Shown: positions 6,679-16,222, counted from the first letter of the stretch. The stretch: 64,000 nucleotides of DNA from CALLVF01 sp964632205 (GCA_964632205.1 CAZWBE010000002.1:1-64000); one strand, 5' to 3'. The notes: generated by a model from the letters alone, not told the origin. A program made the numbers and translations.

Positions 6679-7725
6679 ATGACCCTTACAGAAGTTTCAT
6701 ATTATACGCGTAAATTTTTACCATTTGTTTTTTTATTTTTTATTATTTTTCTAATATTTTTCTATGCGATTAAATTATTTTTTATTTATCTTGCCTCTCT
6801 TCAGCCGAAAAAAATCTACACCAATCCAGTTTTTGGCAAGATTAAAAAACCATATTTACCAGAAGCAAGCGGTAGCGCCGGTTTTAATTTTACCTTAGAT
6901 ACAATTGAGGGAAAGCCAATTACTGCTTCGGAATCAGCCAAAGTTTACTTTCTTCCTCCTTCTATTGCCCGTTTTGGTTACCGAGAGAAAATATATCTGA
7001 TGGCAAAGACATTTGGTTTTGATACGATGTTGGTAAAGCATACCTTAATTGGTAAGGAAGCAATTTTTAGTGATGAAAAGCAGAAATTAACAATTGACAT
7101 TACTAATTTTAATTTCCGTTATGATTATTATTTTGAAGAAGAAGTGGATTTGTTTTCTCAACCATTAATTCCTTCAAAAAAAGAGATAGAAAATAAAGCC
7201 ATCGATTTTTTAACAACGGTCGGAAGGTATCCCAATGAATTGGCGAAAGGAAAGATTAATATAAACCTAATGCGATATGACTGGCAAGAAAAAAAAATTA
7301 TTGCCGTTTCTCGATCCAATGAAGCAAACATAGTTGAGGTTAATTTCTATCGCCCAGATATTGAGGGAATAGCGGTTGTTACTCCAGGGTTTCCTTCCAG
7401 TCAGAATTATGTTGTTTTTACTTTTTTTGAAGAAGGGTTTAGAGTTTTGCGAGCTCAGGTGAAGTTTTTTGAAAAATCAGAGGAGCAAGTGGGTGTTTAT
7501 CCATTAAAAACAGGAGAGGTTGTTTGGGAGCAGCTAAAAAAAGGGCAGGGATTAGTAGTGTCAGCTCCATCGGATCAGAAAAATATTGTTATTAAAAATA
7601 TGTTTTTAGCGTATCTTGACCCTGATGTTTATCAAGAGTACCTTCAACCAGTTTATGTCTTTTTAGGAGAGCCAAATTTCATTGCTTATGTTCCGGCGGT
7701 TTCTGATGATTTTCTTACGGATTAA
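6679..7725 (+). CDS. Membrane-anchored hypothetical protein
   Basis: I do not recognise a named family. The 348-residue protein has one strong N-terminal membrane helix (about 14-40), then about 300 residues predicted outside the membrane, rich in beta-type and aromatic segments. The C-terminal third (VYPLKTGEVVWEQLKKGQG, then a YLDPDVYQEYLQPVYVF region) resembles the late part of two-domain PepSY/YycH-like extracytoplasmic proteins, but that is only a structural impression. It is divergent from the hydrogenase operon and its 3' end overlaps the convergent dacA by 11 bp. A TAAAAT box at 6669-6674 lies 4 nt before the ATG. Confidence 0.6.
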   Translation: MTLTEVSYYTRKFLPFVFLFFIIFLIFFYAIKLFFIYLASLQPKKIYTNPVFGKIKKPYLPEASGSAGFNFTLDTIEGKPITASESAKVYFLPPSIARFGYREKIYLMAKTFGFDTMLVKHTLIGKEAIFSDEKQKLTIDITNFNFRYDYYFEEEVDLFSQPLIPSKKEIENKAIDFLTTVGRYPNELAKGKININLMRYDWQEKKIIAVSRSNEANIVEVNFYRPDIEGIAVVTPGFPSSQNYVVFTFFEEGFRVLRAQVKFFEKSEEQVGVYPLKTGEVVWEQLKKGQGLVVSAPSDQKNIVIKNMFLAYLDPDVYQEYLQPVYVFLGEPNFIAYVPAVSDDFLTD

Positions 7726-8617
7726 GATAGGCTAAGTTTTCTTCAGCCCAAAAAATAACTTTTTTTGTATCAGTAAAACGATCTTGGCTTTTAAGGATGA
7801 CAATAATGAGTTGATGACCATTTTTTTTATAAAAACTGACTAAATTTTCACCGGCATTTTCCGTATAGCCGGTTTTTACTCCACCAACACCAGGAATTTC
7901 ACCTAAAAGCTTATTCACATTAGATAACCGATGAAAGATTTTAAAATCAATATCAGAGATAGTAATTTCTTTAGTGGCGACGATTTTAGTTAAATACTCG
8001 TTGGAAAGAAGGGTTCGGGAGGCTAAAGCCAAATCAAAAGGAGAGGTTGTTTGTTTGATATCATCATAGCCAGCGGGGTTAACAAAATGGGAATTAATCA
8101 TTTTTAGCTCCTTAGCTTTTTTGTTCATCAGATCAATAAAATTTTGGTAACCAAAATTTTCAGCCAACGCATAAGCAGCATCATTGGCCGAGTGAACTAA
8201 AACTCCATATAATAAATTTTCTACCGTTATTTTTTCTCCTAAAACTAATCCCATTATTTGCCCATCGCTAATCACTTTATTAATGGTAATTATTTGATTT
8301 GGTTGGTAGACATCATAGGCGACTAAAGCGGTAATTATTTTTGTCGTTGAGGCAGGAAAAAATGATTTGCGGGAATGGCGCTCCATTATGGGAGTGAAGG
8401 AAGGATAGTCAACAACATAAACTCCTTGAGCGGAGATTTCCGGATAATAAGGCAATTTTAAATAGGGGACAGGATTTAATTTAATATTTAATTTTTTTTC
8501 TTGTTGGCTAAAAAGATTACGATTGTAAGCGAAAATACGAAAATAATAAGAATTACCGGGGTAGAAGAGAAAAAGAAGGGTATAGAAAACAAATAAAAAG
8601 TGAAATCTTAAAGACAT
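7715..8617 (-). CDS. dacA: D-alanyl-D-alanine carboxypeptidase (S11, PBP5/6 family)
   Basis: The 300-residue protein starts with a hydrophobic signal or anchor segment and contains the three penicillin-binding motifs in order: SxxK as ASTTKI near 85-91, SxN as SANDAAY near 133, and KTG in GVKTGYTENAG near 250. Such enzymes trim the terminal D-Ala from peptidoglycan stem peptides outside the membrane. The C-terminal beta-sandwich domain of classical PBP5 is absent, giving a shorter protein than the 380-400 residue E. coli enzymes. Its presence indicates a peptidoglycan wall. It converges on and overlaps the preceding membrane protein gene by 11 bp. Confidence 0.9.
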   Translation of the reverse strand: MSLRFHFLFVFYTLLFLFYPGNSYYFRIFAYNRNLFSQQEKKLNIKLNPVPYLKLPYYPEISAQGVYVVDYPSFTPIMERHSRKSFFPASTTKIITALVAYDVYQPNQIITINKVISDGQIMGLVLGEKITVENLLYGVLVHSANDAAYALAENFGYQNFIDLMNKKAKELKMINSHFVNPAGYDDIKQTTSPFDLALASRTLLSNEYLTKIVATKEITISDIDFKIFHRLSNVNKLLGEIPGVGGVKTGYTENAGENLVSFYKKNGHQLIIVILKSQDRFTDTKKVIFWAEENLAYLNP

Positions 8618-8713
8618 GAGTTTAATTGCTATTATTAATTTATTTCCCTTTAATCGAAAATATATTTAAGCGCAAAAAAAATTAAAAGGTTATTTTACAT
8701 AAAATAAGCTAAG

Positions 8714-10081
8714 TTATTTTAATTTAATACCTAACTCTTTTAACTGTTCTTCTGGTACTTCTGAGGGAGCGTTCATTACTGAGGTTTTTCCTCCTGATGA
8801 GGCAGGAAAGGCAATAATTTCTCTCACTGAGGGTTCATTCAAAATTACCTGAAGTATTCTATCAAGCCCTAAAGCAATTCCACCGTGGGGAGGTACACCA
8901 TAACAAAAAGCCTCTAATAAATGGCCAAATTTCTCTTCAATTTGTTTTTTTGTGTGACCCATAATTTCAAAAATCTTTGTTTGTAAATTAGGATCAGTTA
9001 TTCGAATTGAACCGCCGCCAACTTCAAAACCATTTAAAACTAAGTCATATTGGTCAGCTCTTACTTTTTCATATTCTTTTTTTTCCAATAAAGACAAATC
9101 TTCTTTTTTTGGAGCCGTGAAAGGATGATGGGTGGCATCCCAGCGATTTTCATTTTTTTTCCATTCAAAACAGGGAAAATCAACCACCCAGCAAAAACCA
9201 AGAATATACGGATCTTTCTTTTCTCTAATATCTGGTCGATCAGATTGATATTTTGTCATTGCCTCCTTATAGGTAATTTTTGGGAAAGGAACTCTCAAGA
9301 ATTTTTTTTCGGGAAAGACTTTTTTAATTACCTCTTGTAGTAAATTTTCAATTATTGAGACTATCTCTTCTTGAGTAGTGAATGATTTTTCTACATCCAG
9401 TTGAGTAAATTCACCATAGGCGCGGTCAGCGCGAGGATCCTCGTCACGAAAACAGCGGGCGATTTGGTAATATTTTTCAATTCCCGCCACCATCAAAAGT
9501 TGCTTGTATTGTTGAGGTGATTGGGGTAAGGCGTAAAATTTTCCCGGCTGCAGTCTTGAGGGAACAATGAAATCACGAGCTCCTTCGGGAGTGGCTTTAG
9601 TTAAGATTGGCGTTTCTATCTCAATAAATCCTTCCTTATCCATAAAATTTCTGATTTCTTTAATAAAATGGTGACGCATAATAAGATTTCTTTTCATTCT
9701 CTCTCGTCTTAAATCTAAATAGCGATATTTGAGGCGGACCTCTTCATCAATTTCGTAACCGCTGTTATTAATGGGTAAGGGCAGAGGTTTGGCTTGAGAG
9801 AGAATTTCTAATTCTATTGCCTCAATCTCAATTGTTCCGGTTTTGATTTTGGGATTAATAAGATTTTTAGGTCGCTCTTTCACCACTCCTTTAATCCTAA
9901 CCACATCTTCTGAATTTAATTGCCTAAATGATTTATTACCAACAATTTGAATTACTCCTGTTTTGTCGCGAAGATCAATGAAAACTATTTCCTTATGATC
10001 GCGTTTGCTGTTAATCCAACCGTAGACTTCAACTTCTTTTCCAATTTTGTCAACTGTTTCTTCTATAAATAAGGTTTTCAT
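8714..10081 (-). CDS. aspS: Aspartyl-tRNA synthetase lacking the GAD domain
   Basis: The protein has an N-terminal OB-fold anticodon-binding domain (1-100), class II motif 2 (FRDEDPRADRAYGEFTQ region) and motif 3 (GGIALGLDRI). Residues such as HHPFTAP and YDLVLNGFEVGGGS mark the bacterial type. At 455 residues it is about 130 shorter than usual bacterial AspRS. The sequence passes from the SDRPDIR region directly into GFCWVVDFPCFEW, where a GAD domain is normally inserted, so that domain is missing. A TATAAA box at 10089-10094 lies 7 nt before the start. Whether it discriminates tRNA-Asp from tRNA-Asn cannot be read here. Confidence 0.92.
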   Translation of the reverse strand: MKTLFIEETVDKIGKEVEVYGWINSKRDHKEIVFIDLRDKTGVIQIVGNKSFRQLNSEDVVRIKGVVKERPKNLINPKIKTGTIEIEAIELEILSQAKPLPLPINNSGYEIDEEVRLKYRYLDLRRERMKRNLIMRHHFIKEIRNFMDKEGFIEIETPILTKATPEGARDFIVPSRLQPGKFYALPQSPQQYKQLLMVAGIEKYYQIARCFRDEDPRADRAYGEFTQLDVEKSFTTQEEIVSIIENLLQEVIKKVFPEKKFLRVPFPKITYKEAMTKYQSDRPDIREKKDPYILGFCWVVDFPCFEWKKNENRWDATHHPFTAPKKEDLSLLEKKEYEKVRADQYDLVLNGFEVGGGSIRITDPNLQTKIFEIMGHTKKQIEEKFGHLLEAFCYGVPPHGGIALGLDRILQVILNEPSVREIIAFPASSGGKTSVMNAPSEVPEEQLKELGIKLK

Positions 10082-10236
10082 TAAATAATTTATAAATTAG
10101 CCATTAATAATTAGAGATTAATTCTAATATTTTTTTTTCTGCTTGACAAGATGTGCGAGATGTTATTGGGATATAAACAAATCCTACCCGACTGTTTTAC
10201 CTGATTAATTTTGAGTGTTTTAGGCTTGGTATTAAC

Positions 10237-11916
10237 TTAAAAGAGGATATTGGTTATTTTTCCTCGCACCTGATTTTCATCTTGCCAATAATTAATTTCC
10301 AGATTGTAAACAATATCAATGTTTTGTCCGCGTGACATTTTAGCAAAGTTAGAAGCGCCGTTAAAAAAAATTAATTCCAGAGGAGAAGAAAGATTATCGC
10401 TGACAAAAATTTTTAAGTGTTCATTCTTTTTACCAAAGATTTTAGCATTAACCACTTTTCCCTGACTGTAAAACGTCGGTTGCGGGTTGCCAACGCCAAA
10501 AGGTTGAAGTTTTTCTAGTGATTGTGTTAGTGAAAGAGTGATTTTTGAAAGGGGAATTTTTAAATCAACCTCAATTGTTTTTTCTAAAGTTTTCTCATCG
10601 ATTAAAGATGCAGCTAATTTTTGTGCTGACTGGTAAAATTTATCTAATTGTTTTTCCTCAAGAGTAAAACCGGCGGCTTGTTGGTGACCACCGACATCAA
10701 TTAGGTATTTTTTTAAAGTCCTTAAAAAATTAGTAATGTGAAAGTTGGGAATTGACCGGGCTGATCCCTTGAAAAAGCCATTCGTCTTAGTTAAAACGAT
10801 CGTTGGTCGGTAAAATTCTTCAGCGATTTTTGAGGCAACTAAACCAATGATGCCTTCATGCCACTTATCAGAAATTAAAATTAATATTTTATTTAAGTTT
10901 TTAATTTGTTTTTTTGCTTCCTCGACTGACTTTTCAACCAGCGTTTGTCTTTGAATATTTTTATTGCTGGCTTTACTGGCTAAATAGTGAGCTCGTTTTT
11001 CATTGGTAGTACATAAGAGCCGCAAGGCATCAATGGCATGCTCTAGTCGTCCGACCGCATTTATTCGGGGAGCGATAATAAAACCAATCTCATAAGGAGT
11101 GATTCTTCTACTTTCAAGGCCGGCTTCTTTGAAGATGTGTTTTAAACCCTGACGTTTTATTTTTCCAAATGCTTCCAAGCCATATTTAACTAAACTTCTG
11201 GTGGGGCCGATTAAAGGGACAAGATCAGCAATTGTTCCGATCGAGGCAAGGGCAAGATAATCATTCTCAAAGTTGAAAGTTAAAAGACCAAGATTGGTAT
11301 TTTCTGATTTAAAATTAGTAAATATTTCTTTAGCAAAAAAATAAGCCACTCCTGCCCCAGAAAGTTCTGGGAGGTGGAAAATAGCTTCAGCTTCGTTTGG
11401 GAGCGTTTCTGCTTTTAGATGATGATCAGTGACAATTACTTTCATACCTAATGATTTGGCGTAACTAATTTTATCGTTAGCGGTTATCCCATGGTCAACG
11501 CTGATAATCAATGCTGGATTAAACTGTTTCTTAATCGTTTCAATCCCCTTTATTGAAAATCCATAACCCTCTTTTTTTCGATCAGGAACATAGGGCATCA
11601 CCTTAAAACCGAGAAGATACAATGTTTCCCATAGAATTGCTCCTCCTGTTATTCCATCGGCATCATAGTCAGTGTAGACAACAATCATTTGATTATTGTC
11701 TTTTATTTGTTTGAGAGTTTTTGTGGTTTTTTGCCATTCTTTTTTAAAGCCAAAATCGATTAGGTTGATTTTCAAAGGTGAAAGGGGGGATAAAAATTCT
11801 TCTTTATCTTTTATTTTTCTGTTTTTAAGTAAGATGTTGATTATTTCTTGATCTTTTATCTGATCATCGTTTTTAATTTCGGATTGATATTTTATTTTCA
11901 TAGGTTTATTATCCAA
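10237..11916 (-). CDS. recJ: Single-stranded-DNA-specific exonuclease RecJ
   Basis: The 559-residue protein has the RecJ DHH phosphoesterase core: TDYDADGITGG near 82 (motif I), SVDHGI and VTDHH (the DHH motif, near 150-165), then the DHHA1 domain with VGGHQQAAG near 425, followed by an OB domain that contacts ssDNA. It degrades 5'-ended single strands during recombination and mismatch or base-excision repair, using Mn2+/Mg2+. The start overlaps the end of rmuC by 8 bp, so the two repair genes form one unit downstream of the nusA-infB-DHH genes. Confidence 0.93.
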   Translation of the reverse strand: MDNKPMKIKYQSEIKNDDQIKDQEIINILLKNRKIKDKEEFLSPLSPLKINLIDFGFKKEWQKTTKTLKQIKDNNQMIVVYTDYDADGITGGAILWETLYLLGFKVMPYVPDRKKEGYGFSIKGIETIKKQFNPALIISVDHGITANDKISYAKSLGMKVIVTDHHLKAETLPNEAEAIFHLPELSGAGVAYFFAKEIFTNFKSENTNLGLLTFNFENDYLALASIGTIADLVPLIGPTRSLVKYGLEAFGKIKRQGLKHIFKEAGLESRRITPYEIGFIIAPRINAVGRLEHAIDALRLLCTTNEKRAHYLASKASNKNIQRQTLVEKSVEEAKKQIKNLNKILILISDKWHEGIIGLVASKIAEEFYRPTIVLTKTNGFFKGSARSIPNFHITNFLRTLKKYLIDVGGHQQAAGFTLEEKQLDKFYQSAQKLAASLIDEKTLEKTIEVDLKIPLSKITLSLTQSLEKLQPFGVGNPQPTFYSQGKVVNAKIFGKKNEHLKIFVSDNLSSPLELIFFNGASNFAKMSRGQNIDIVYNLEINYWQDENQVRGKITNILF

Positions 11917-12856
11917 ATAATTTTTTTTCTGTTTCTTCTTTTGATGAAAATTGGGTAGCGTTTAATTTTTGACCTAGCTGAAGGAAACTTTTTGATACTT
12001 GGCCTATCTGATTATAAGCATTAGTAATATGTTTGGTGAGAATTGATAAGGCTTCATTTGTTTTTTCATATTCTTTTTTAATGGCTTTTAAAAGGTTTAA
12101 GATTTCTTTGGCCTGTGTTTGAATCCGCGCTCCTTCATAGGACATCAAAATAGCTTTCATATAAGCATAGAAACTGATTGGTGAGACGGGTAGAACTCTC
12201 ATTTTGCCGGCAAAATCGAAAAGTTGGGCATTATTAATAATCTCATAATAAACTGGTTCGGAGGGGATATACATTAAAACATAATCAGTTGTTCCCTCAC
12301 TTACTTGAATGTATTTTCTTGAGATATCGGTGATATGTTTTTTTACATCAACAATAAACTCTTTTTTTGCTTTTTCTTTTTCATTTGAAATAGTTTCTTT
12401 TATCATTCGACGAAAATTATCCATAGGAAATTTTGCATCAATAGGAATTATTCCTTGAGAAGTTTTAATAATAGCATCAACTCTTTCTCCATTTTTAAAA
12501 GTATATTGAATTTTGTAAGAGTCTTGAGGAAAGTATTGTGCTAGTAGTTCTTTTAAAACCTGTTCGCCGATATTACCACGCAGTTTAGGTGAAGTGAGTA
12601 ATTCTTGAAGCTCTTGCATTGAGTGACCAATTTGCGAAAACTCACCGATTGACTTTTGTATTTGAGAGAGATGAAGGGTAAATATTTTTATACTTTCGGT
12701 TAATTTTTGGTCAACATTATTAGTTGAGGTTTTAAGCCATTGAATTAACTCATCAGAAAGTTTAGACTTTTGCTCAATTTGATTAAGCCAAAAGCGGATG
12801 ATGAAAAGGGTAATAACAAAAGCAATAATCAATAAAATAAAAAAAGTATCACTCAC
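11909..12856 (-). CDS. rmuC: DNA recombination protein RmuC
   Basis: The protein (315 aa) has one N-terminal membrane helix, a coiled coil to about residue 95, then the conserved RmuC nuclease-like core (LRGNIGEQVLKELLAQYFP, VDAIIKTSQGIIPIDAKFP near 128-148, then a VLMYIPSEPVYYE region). RmuC limits chromosomal inversions between short repeats and is thought to be a nuclease with a PD-(D/E)XK fold. The start is GTG at 12856, chosen because an extended -10 (TGATATAAT, box 12863-12868) ends 6 nt upstream, inside the 3' end of the DHH gene. It overlaps recJ by 8 bp. Confidence 0.9.
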   Translation of the reverse strand: MSDTFFILLIIAFVITLFIIRFWLNQIEQKSKLSDELIQWLKTSTNNVDQKLTESIKIFTLHLSQIQKSIGEFSQIGHSMQELQELLTSPKLRGNIGEQVLKELLAQYFPQDSYKIQYTFKNGERVDAIIKTSQGIIPIDAKFPMDNFRRMIKETISNEKEKAKKEFIVDVKKHITDISRKYIQVSEGTTDYVLMYIPSEPVYYEIINNAQLFDFAGKMRVLPVSPISFYAYMKAILMSYEGARIQTQAKEILNLLKAIKKEYEKTNEALSILTKHITNAYNQIGQVSKSFLQLGQKLNATQFSSKEETEKKLFG

Positions 12857-12863
12857 ACAAAAA

Positions 12864-13754
12864 TTATATCAGATTTCCGCCACGAAAGATTTTTGGCTTA
12901 AGCCAATCCTGGGGAGTATTTTGTTCTGGTTGAGTCTCTTTTTCTACTACCTCAATTGGTTTGATGTTTTGAGTTTCTTTGATAGGGAAAGAAGGCGAGA
13001 ATTGTTTTTCTGGTTTTCTAAAAGTTTTTTTTATCGCTCCAGCTCGTAGAAGTTGGGCGGCATTTTCAAAAGTTTCGGCAGTCACAGAATAAGAAGTAAA
13101 ATTATTGGTAGCAGCACTTATTCCCGCATATAAATTGGTGGCCATATCTGGATCTATTTCTATATTAAGATTTTTAAGAAGCGTCAAAATTAGCTCTGAA
13201 ACAGAAGAAGAAGTTTTATTAACAAAATTAACAGTGCCAAAATGAGCGTTGGTTAAATGACGGTCGATATTGATGATGTCGCAGCCAACAAAAAGCTTTT
13301 GGTTTTCGTGGTAAAGATTTCCTAAACTGTTAAGACTAGGTACATCAATTGTAATTAAAAAATCAACCGCTCCTCCTGTATATGAATATTTAACTTGGGA
13401 TGGGTCAAGTTTTTGGTAACCGGGTCGGGGAGTAATAATTAAATTGAAAAAGTCTCCTTTGATATTATAATCTACCTTATCAATTCCTCCTTCAATATAA
13501 GGAAAAGAAATGACTAAACTATCACCGCTGGCGACTAAATTTTTTTGGATTTTATCAACACCGGTTAAATTGTGTTTAATTTCGGTATCACAAGCCAGGG
13601 TTATTGTTTTGCCTCCTTTATTTAGTCCTAAATATAAAGCAGTAGCGGCAGCCACGGCATCAAAAGAAGGATTAGTGGGTAAAAGGAGACTACCAGTTTT
13701 TCCTTTGTTAATAATTTCACTGATTCGTTGGAAAACGTTATTATCCTTATTCAT
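12864..13754 (-). CDS. DHH-family (NrnA-like) protein with degenerate active site
   Basis: The 296-residue protein sits just after infB, where bacteria often carry nrnA, and keeps the DHH-protein outline. The motifs are altered: the usual HxNPDGDAxGS appears as PTNPSFDAVAAA (near 26-37), and the DHH signature appears as NIDRHLTNAHFG. Several aspartates and histidines that bind the two metals in NrnA/RecJ enzymes are therefore missing, so nano-RNase or pAp-phosphatase activity is doubtful. The C-terminal 60 residues are hydrophilic and Pro/Glu-rich, with no DHHA1 signature that I can see. It is probably a structural or binding descendant of NrnA. rbfA, normally between infB and nrnA, is absent. 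Confidence 0.75.
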   Translation of the reverse strand: MNKDNNVFQRISEIINKGKTGSLLLPTNPSFDAVAAATALYLGLNKGGKTITLACDTEIKHNLTGVDKIQKNLVASGDSLVISFPYIEGGIDKVDYNIKGDFFNLIITPRPGYQKLDPSQVKYSYTGGAVDFLITIDVPSLNSLGNLYHENQKLFVGCDIINIDRHLTNAHFGTVNFVNKTSSSVSELILTLLKNLNIEIDPDMATNLYAGISAATNNFTSYSVTAETFENAAQLLRAGAIKKTFRKPEKQFSPSFPIKETQNIKPIEVVEKETQPEQNTPQDWLKPKIFRGGNLI

Positions 13755-13758
13755 AAAA

Positions 13759-15210
13759 CTATAAGATAGATTTTACCACATCACCCACCCGTATGTCAAG
13801 AGAGGGAGAAAAAATCATTCCTGCTTCTTGACCTTTTTTAACTTCTTCTACGCGTTTTGCCCGAATTTTTAAAGAAACAAGTTTTGTTTTGCCAATAAAT
13901 TTATTATCACGATAGGCTTCTAATTCATCACCAAGATTGATTTTTCCCTTAACAACTTCGACGCCAAAAACTGGTTCTTTTTCAATTATAAAAGCAGCCA
14001 ATATTTTTGCCTCTCCTTTTAAATTTTTTTCTTTTTCTTCTTTTTCTATCAAGAGTTTTGTCGCTTCATTTAATTCTTTTTCTAGTTCATAGATTATATT
14101 ATAGGTTTTTATAATTACTTTTTCCTGTTTAGCTAAAGCAAAGACTTCCGATGGAGGGTTGATAGAAAAGCCTATGATAATAGATTTTGTTGTTTTAGCC
14201 AGAAAAACATCAGATTGAGTAATATCCCCCACTGCTTTTAAGATAGTTTCAATTTTATTATTTTTTTCCAATAATAAATCAATAGCTTCAAGGCTACCAA
14301 CAGAATCAGCCTTAATTATTAAAGAAAGTTTCTTTTCAGAAGAAACAGAGGAATAGAGTGATTTCATATCCACCTCTTTTTTGTAAGATAAAAAGAGATG
14401 GTTTTTCTTTTTCTTTTGGCTTGGTTGATTTTGAATAAGAGCGCCTACCTCAGGTATTCGTTTGAAGCCTAAAAGCTCAAAAGGAGTCGAGGGTAATACT
14501 TGGTTTAATACTATTCCTTGGTCGTTTATCATGGCCTTAATTTTTAATTTTTCTTCATCAGCATAAACAACATCACCAATTTTTAGAGTGCCATCTTTGA
14601 TTATTGTAGTTGCTACGATTCCTCTTTTGTCTTTTTTTGTTTCAATAATATAAGCTTGTGGTGGATGGTGAGGATTATATTGTAAATTAAGATCAGCGGC
14701 AAGAAGGAGAATTGTTTCTAAGAATTCCTTAACTCCTTTGCCAGTTTTAGCAGAAAGAAGGACCGTTGGGATTGAGCCACCTTTTTCTTCCACTAAAACT
14801 TCGTATTTTATTAAATCGTTTTTTACTTTTTCAGGATTGGCTTCGGGAAGGTCAATTTTATTTATGGCCACTAAATAAGGTATTTTTGCCGCCTTAATAT
14901 GAGCAATAGATTCAACTGTTTGGGGCATAACGGAATCTTTTCCATCAATGAGTAGGATTGCCAAATCAGCCACGTTAGCTCCCCGTGCCCTTAATTTTGA
15001 AAAAGCCTCATGCCCAGGAGTATCGATAAAAGTAATCCTATCAGTCTTGTAGCCTTTTATTCCAGTTTTAACTTCATAAGCGCCAATTTTTTGAGTAATA
15101 TTACCATGTTCCTTTTCAGCCAAATGGCTTTGTCTTATATAATCCAAAAGACTAGTTTTTCCATGATCGACATGACCTAAAATAGTTACGACTGGCGGCC
15201 GAGGAAACAT
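13759..15210 (-). CDS. infB: Translation initiation factor IF-2 (minimal form)
   Basis: This GTPase delivers initiator tRNA to the 30S subunit. G1 (GHVDHGKT) is at 12-19, G3 (DTPGHEAF) near 65 and G4 (NKID) near 117, followed by domains II, III and the fMet-tRNA-binding C-terminal domain. At 483 residues it lacks the long N-terminal domains of E. coli IF-2 (890 aa) and begins almost directly at the G domain. nusA lies 22 bp upstream and the DHH gene follows after 4 bp, so the nusA-infB arrangement of bacteria is kept. Confidence 0.96.
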   Translation of the reverse strand: MFPRPPVVTILGHVDHGKTSLLDYIRQSHLAEKEHGNITQKIGAYEVKTGIKGYKTDRITFIDTPGHEAFSKLRARGANVADLAILLIDGKDSVMPQTVESIAHIKAAKIPYLVAINKIDLPEANPEKVKNDLIKYEVLVEEKGGSIPTVLLSAKTGKGVKEFLETILLLAADLNLQYNPHHPPQAYIIETKKDKRGIVATTIIKDGTLKIGDVVYADEEKLKIKAMINDQGIVLNQVLPSTPFELLGFKRIPEVGALIQNQPSQKKKKNHLFLSYKKEVDMKSLYSSVSSEKKLSLIIKADSVGSLEAIDLLLEKNNKIETILKAVGDITQSDVFLAKTTKSIIIGFSINPPSEVFALAKQEKVIIKTYNIIYELEKELNEATKLLIEKEEKEKNLKGEAKILAAFIIEKEPVFGVEVVKGKINLGDELEAYRDNKFIGKTKLVSLKIRAKRVEEVKKGQEAGMIFSPSLDIRVGDVVKSIL

Positions 15211-15232
15211 ATAGTTAATAAAAAATATTAAT

Positions 15233-16222
15233 TTAACTTGCTTTATTTTTAATTTTTTCCTCCGAAGAAGTTTTGGTTTTTGTTTGAATGATATCTATAT
15301 CAAATTCGGTTAATTTTGAAGCCAAACTGACATTAATTCCTCCTTTTCCAATAGCCAGTGGGGCTTCTTTTTCATCAACCATCACCTTTGCTACTCGAGC
15401 TTTTTCATCAACTTCCACATTTGTTACTTTTGCTGGAGAGAGGGCGGCAATTAAAAATAATTTTATATCATTATTCCACTGAATAATGTCTATTTTTTCC
15501 ATTCCTCCTAATTCGTCGGTTACCGTCTGAACTCTTACGCCTTTTTGACCAACGCAAGTCCCAACTGGATCAACCCCACTTTGGGTGCTGTAAACAGCAA
15601 TTTTAGCTCGCTCACCTGGTTCGCGAACTACCTTTTTTATGATTACGGTGCCGTTAGCTACTTCCGGAACTTCCCTTTTAAAAAGCTGTTCGATTAATTT
15701 AGGATCAGTCCGAGAGACGATTATTCGAGGATTACCAAATTTATCATTAATAATTTGCTTTAAATAGACTATCAGGGAATTATTTAGTTGATATCGCTCA
15801 TTTTTTATTTGTTCTTCTTTCGGAAGAATTGCTTCTGTTTTTCCAATATCAAGATAGCAGTTGTTACTATCATAACGGATGATACGTCCGCGAATAATTG
15901 TTCCAATTTTAGACTTATAGTGATCAGTGACAGTTTTTTTTTCAACTTCTCTTATTTTTTGGAGAATGACTTGTTTTGCTGTTTGTGCGGCAATACGACC
16001 GAAGCCTGGAGGAGTTATATCATGATCACCTTCAAATATTTTTGTTTCTCCTGTTTCTCGATTGACTCTAGCATAAATTTTTCCTGTTTTTTGGGGATAT
16101 TCTCTTCTATAAGCAGCAATAATAGCTGCTTCAATTGAGGTGATAACATCATCTATTGAAATACCTCTTTCGGTGGCTACTTGATTTAAGGCGAGAGCAA
16201 ATTCTGATTTAATTATTGTCAT
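15233..16222 (-). CDS. nusA: Transcription termination/antitermination factor NusA
   Basis: The 329-residue protein has the N-terminal RNA-polymerase-binding domain, an S1 domain around 130-190 (IGTIIRGRIIRYDSNNCYLD) and two KH domains, with GTCVGQKGVRVQTV near 220-235 and APLAIGKGGINVSLA near 290-305. It lacks the C-terminal acidic repeats of E. coli NusA, as in most bacteria outside Proteobacteria. It regulates pausing, termination and antitermination. An extended -10 (TGATAAAAT, box 16230-16235) lies 7 nt before the ATG, making this a likely leaderless operon start for nusA-infB-DHH. rimP is not upstream. Confidence 0.95.
   Translation of the reverse strand: MTIIKSEFALALNQVATERGISIDDVITSIEAAIIAAYRREYPQKTGKIYARVNRETGETKIFEGDHDITPPGFGRIAAQTAKQVILQKIREVEKKTVTDHYKSKIGTIIRGRIIRYDSNNCYLDIGKTEAILPKEEQIKNERYQLNNSLIVYLKQIINDKFGNPRIIVSRTDPKLIEQLFKREVPEVANGTVIIKKVVREPGERAKIAVYSTQSGVDPVGTCVGQKGVRVQTVTDELGGMEKIDIIQWNNDIKLFLIAALSPAKVTNVEVDEKARVAKVMVDEKEAPLAIGKGGINVSLASKLTEFDIDIIQTKTKTSSEEKIKNKAS

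Noticed and set aside
10143..10176. TTGACA followed by an A/T-rich stretch in the plus direction
   Set aside because: No -10 box at proper spacing and no plus-strand gene downstream.
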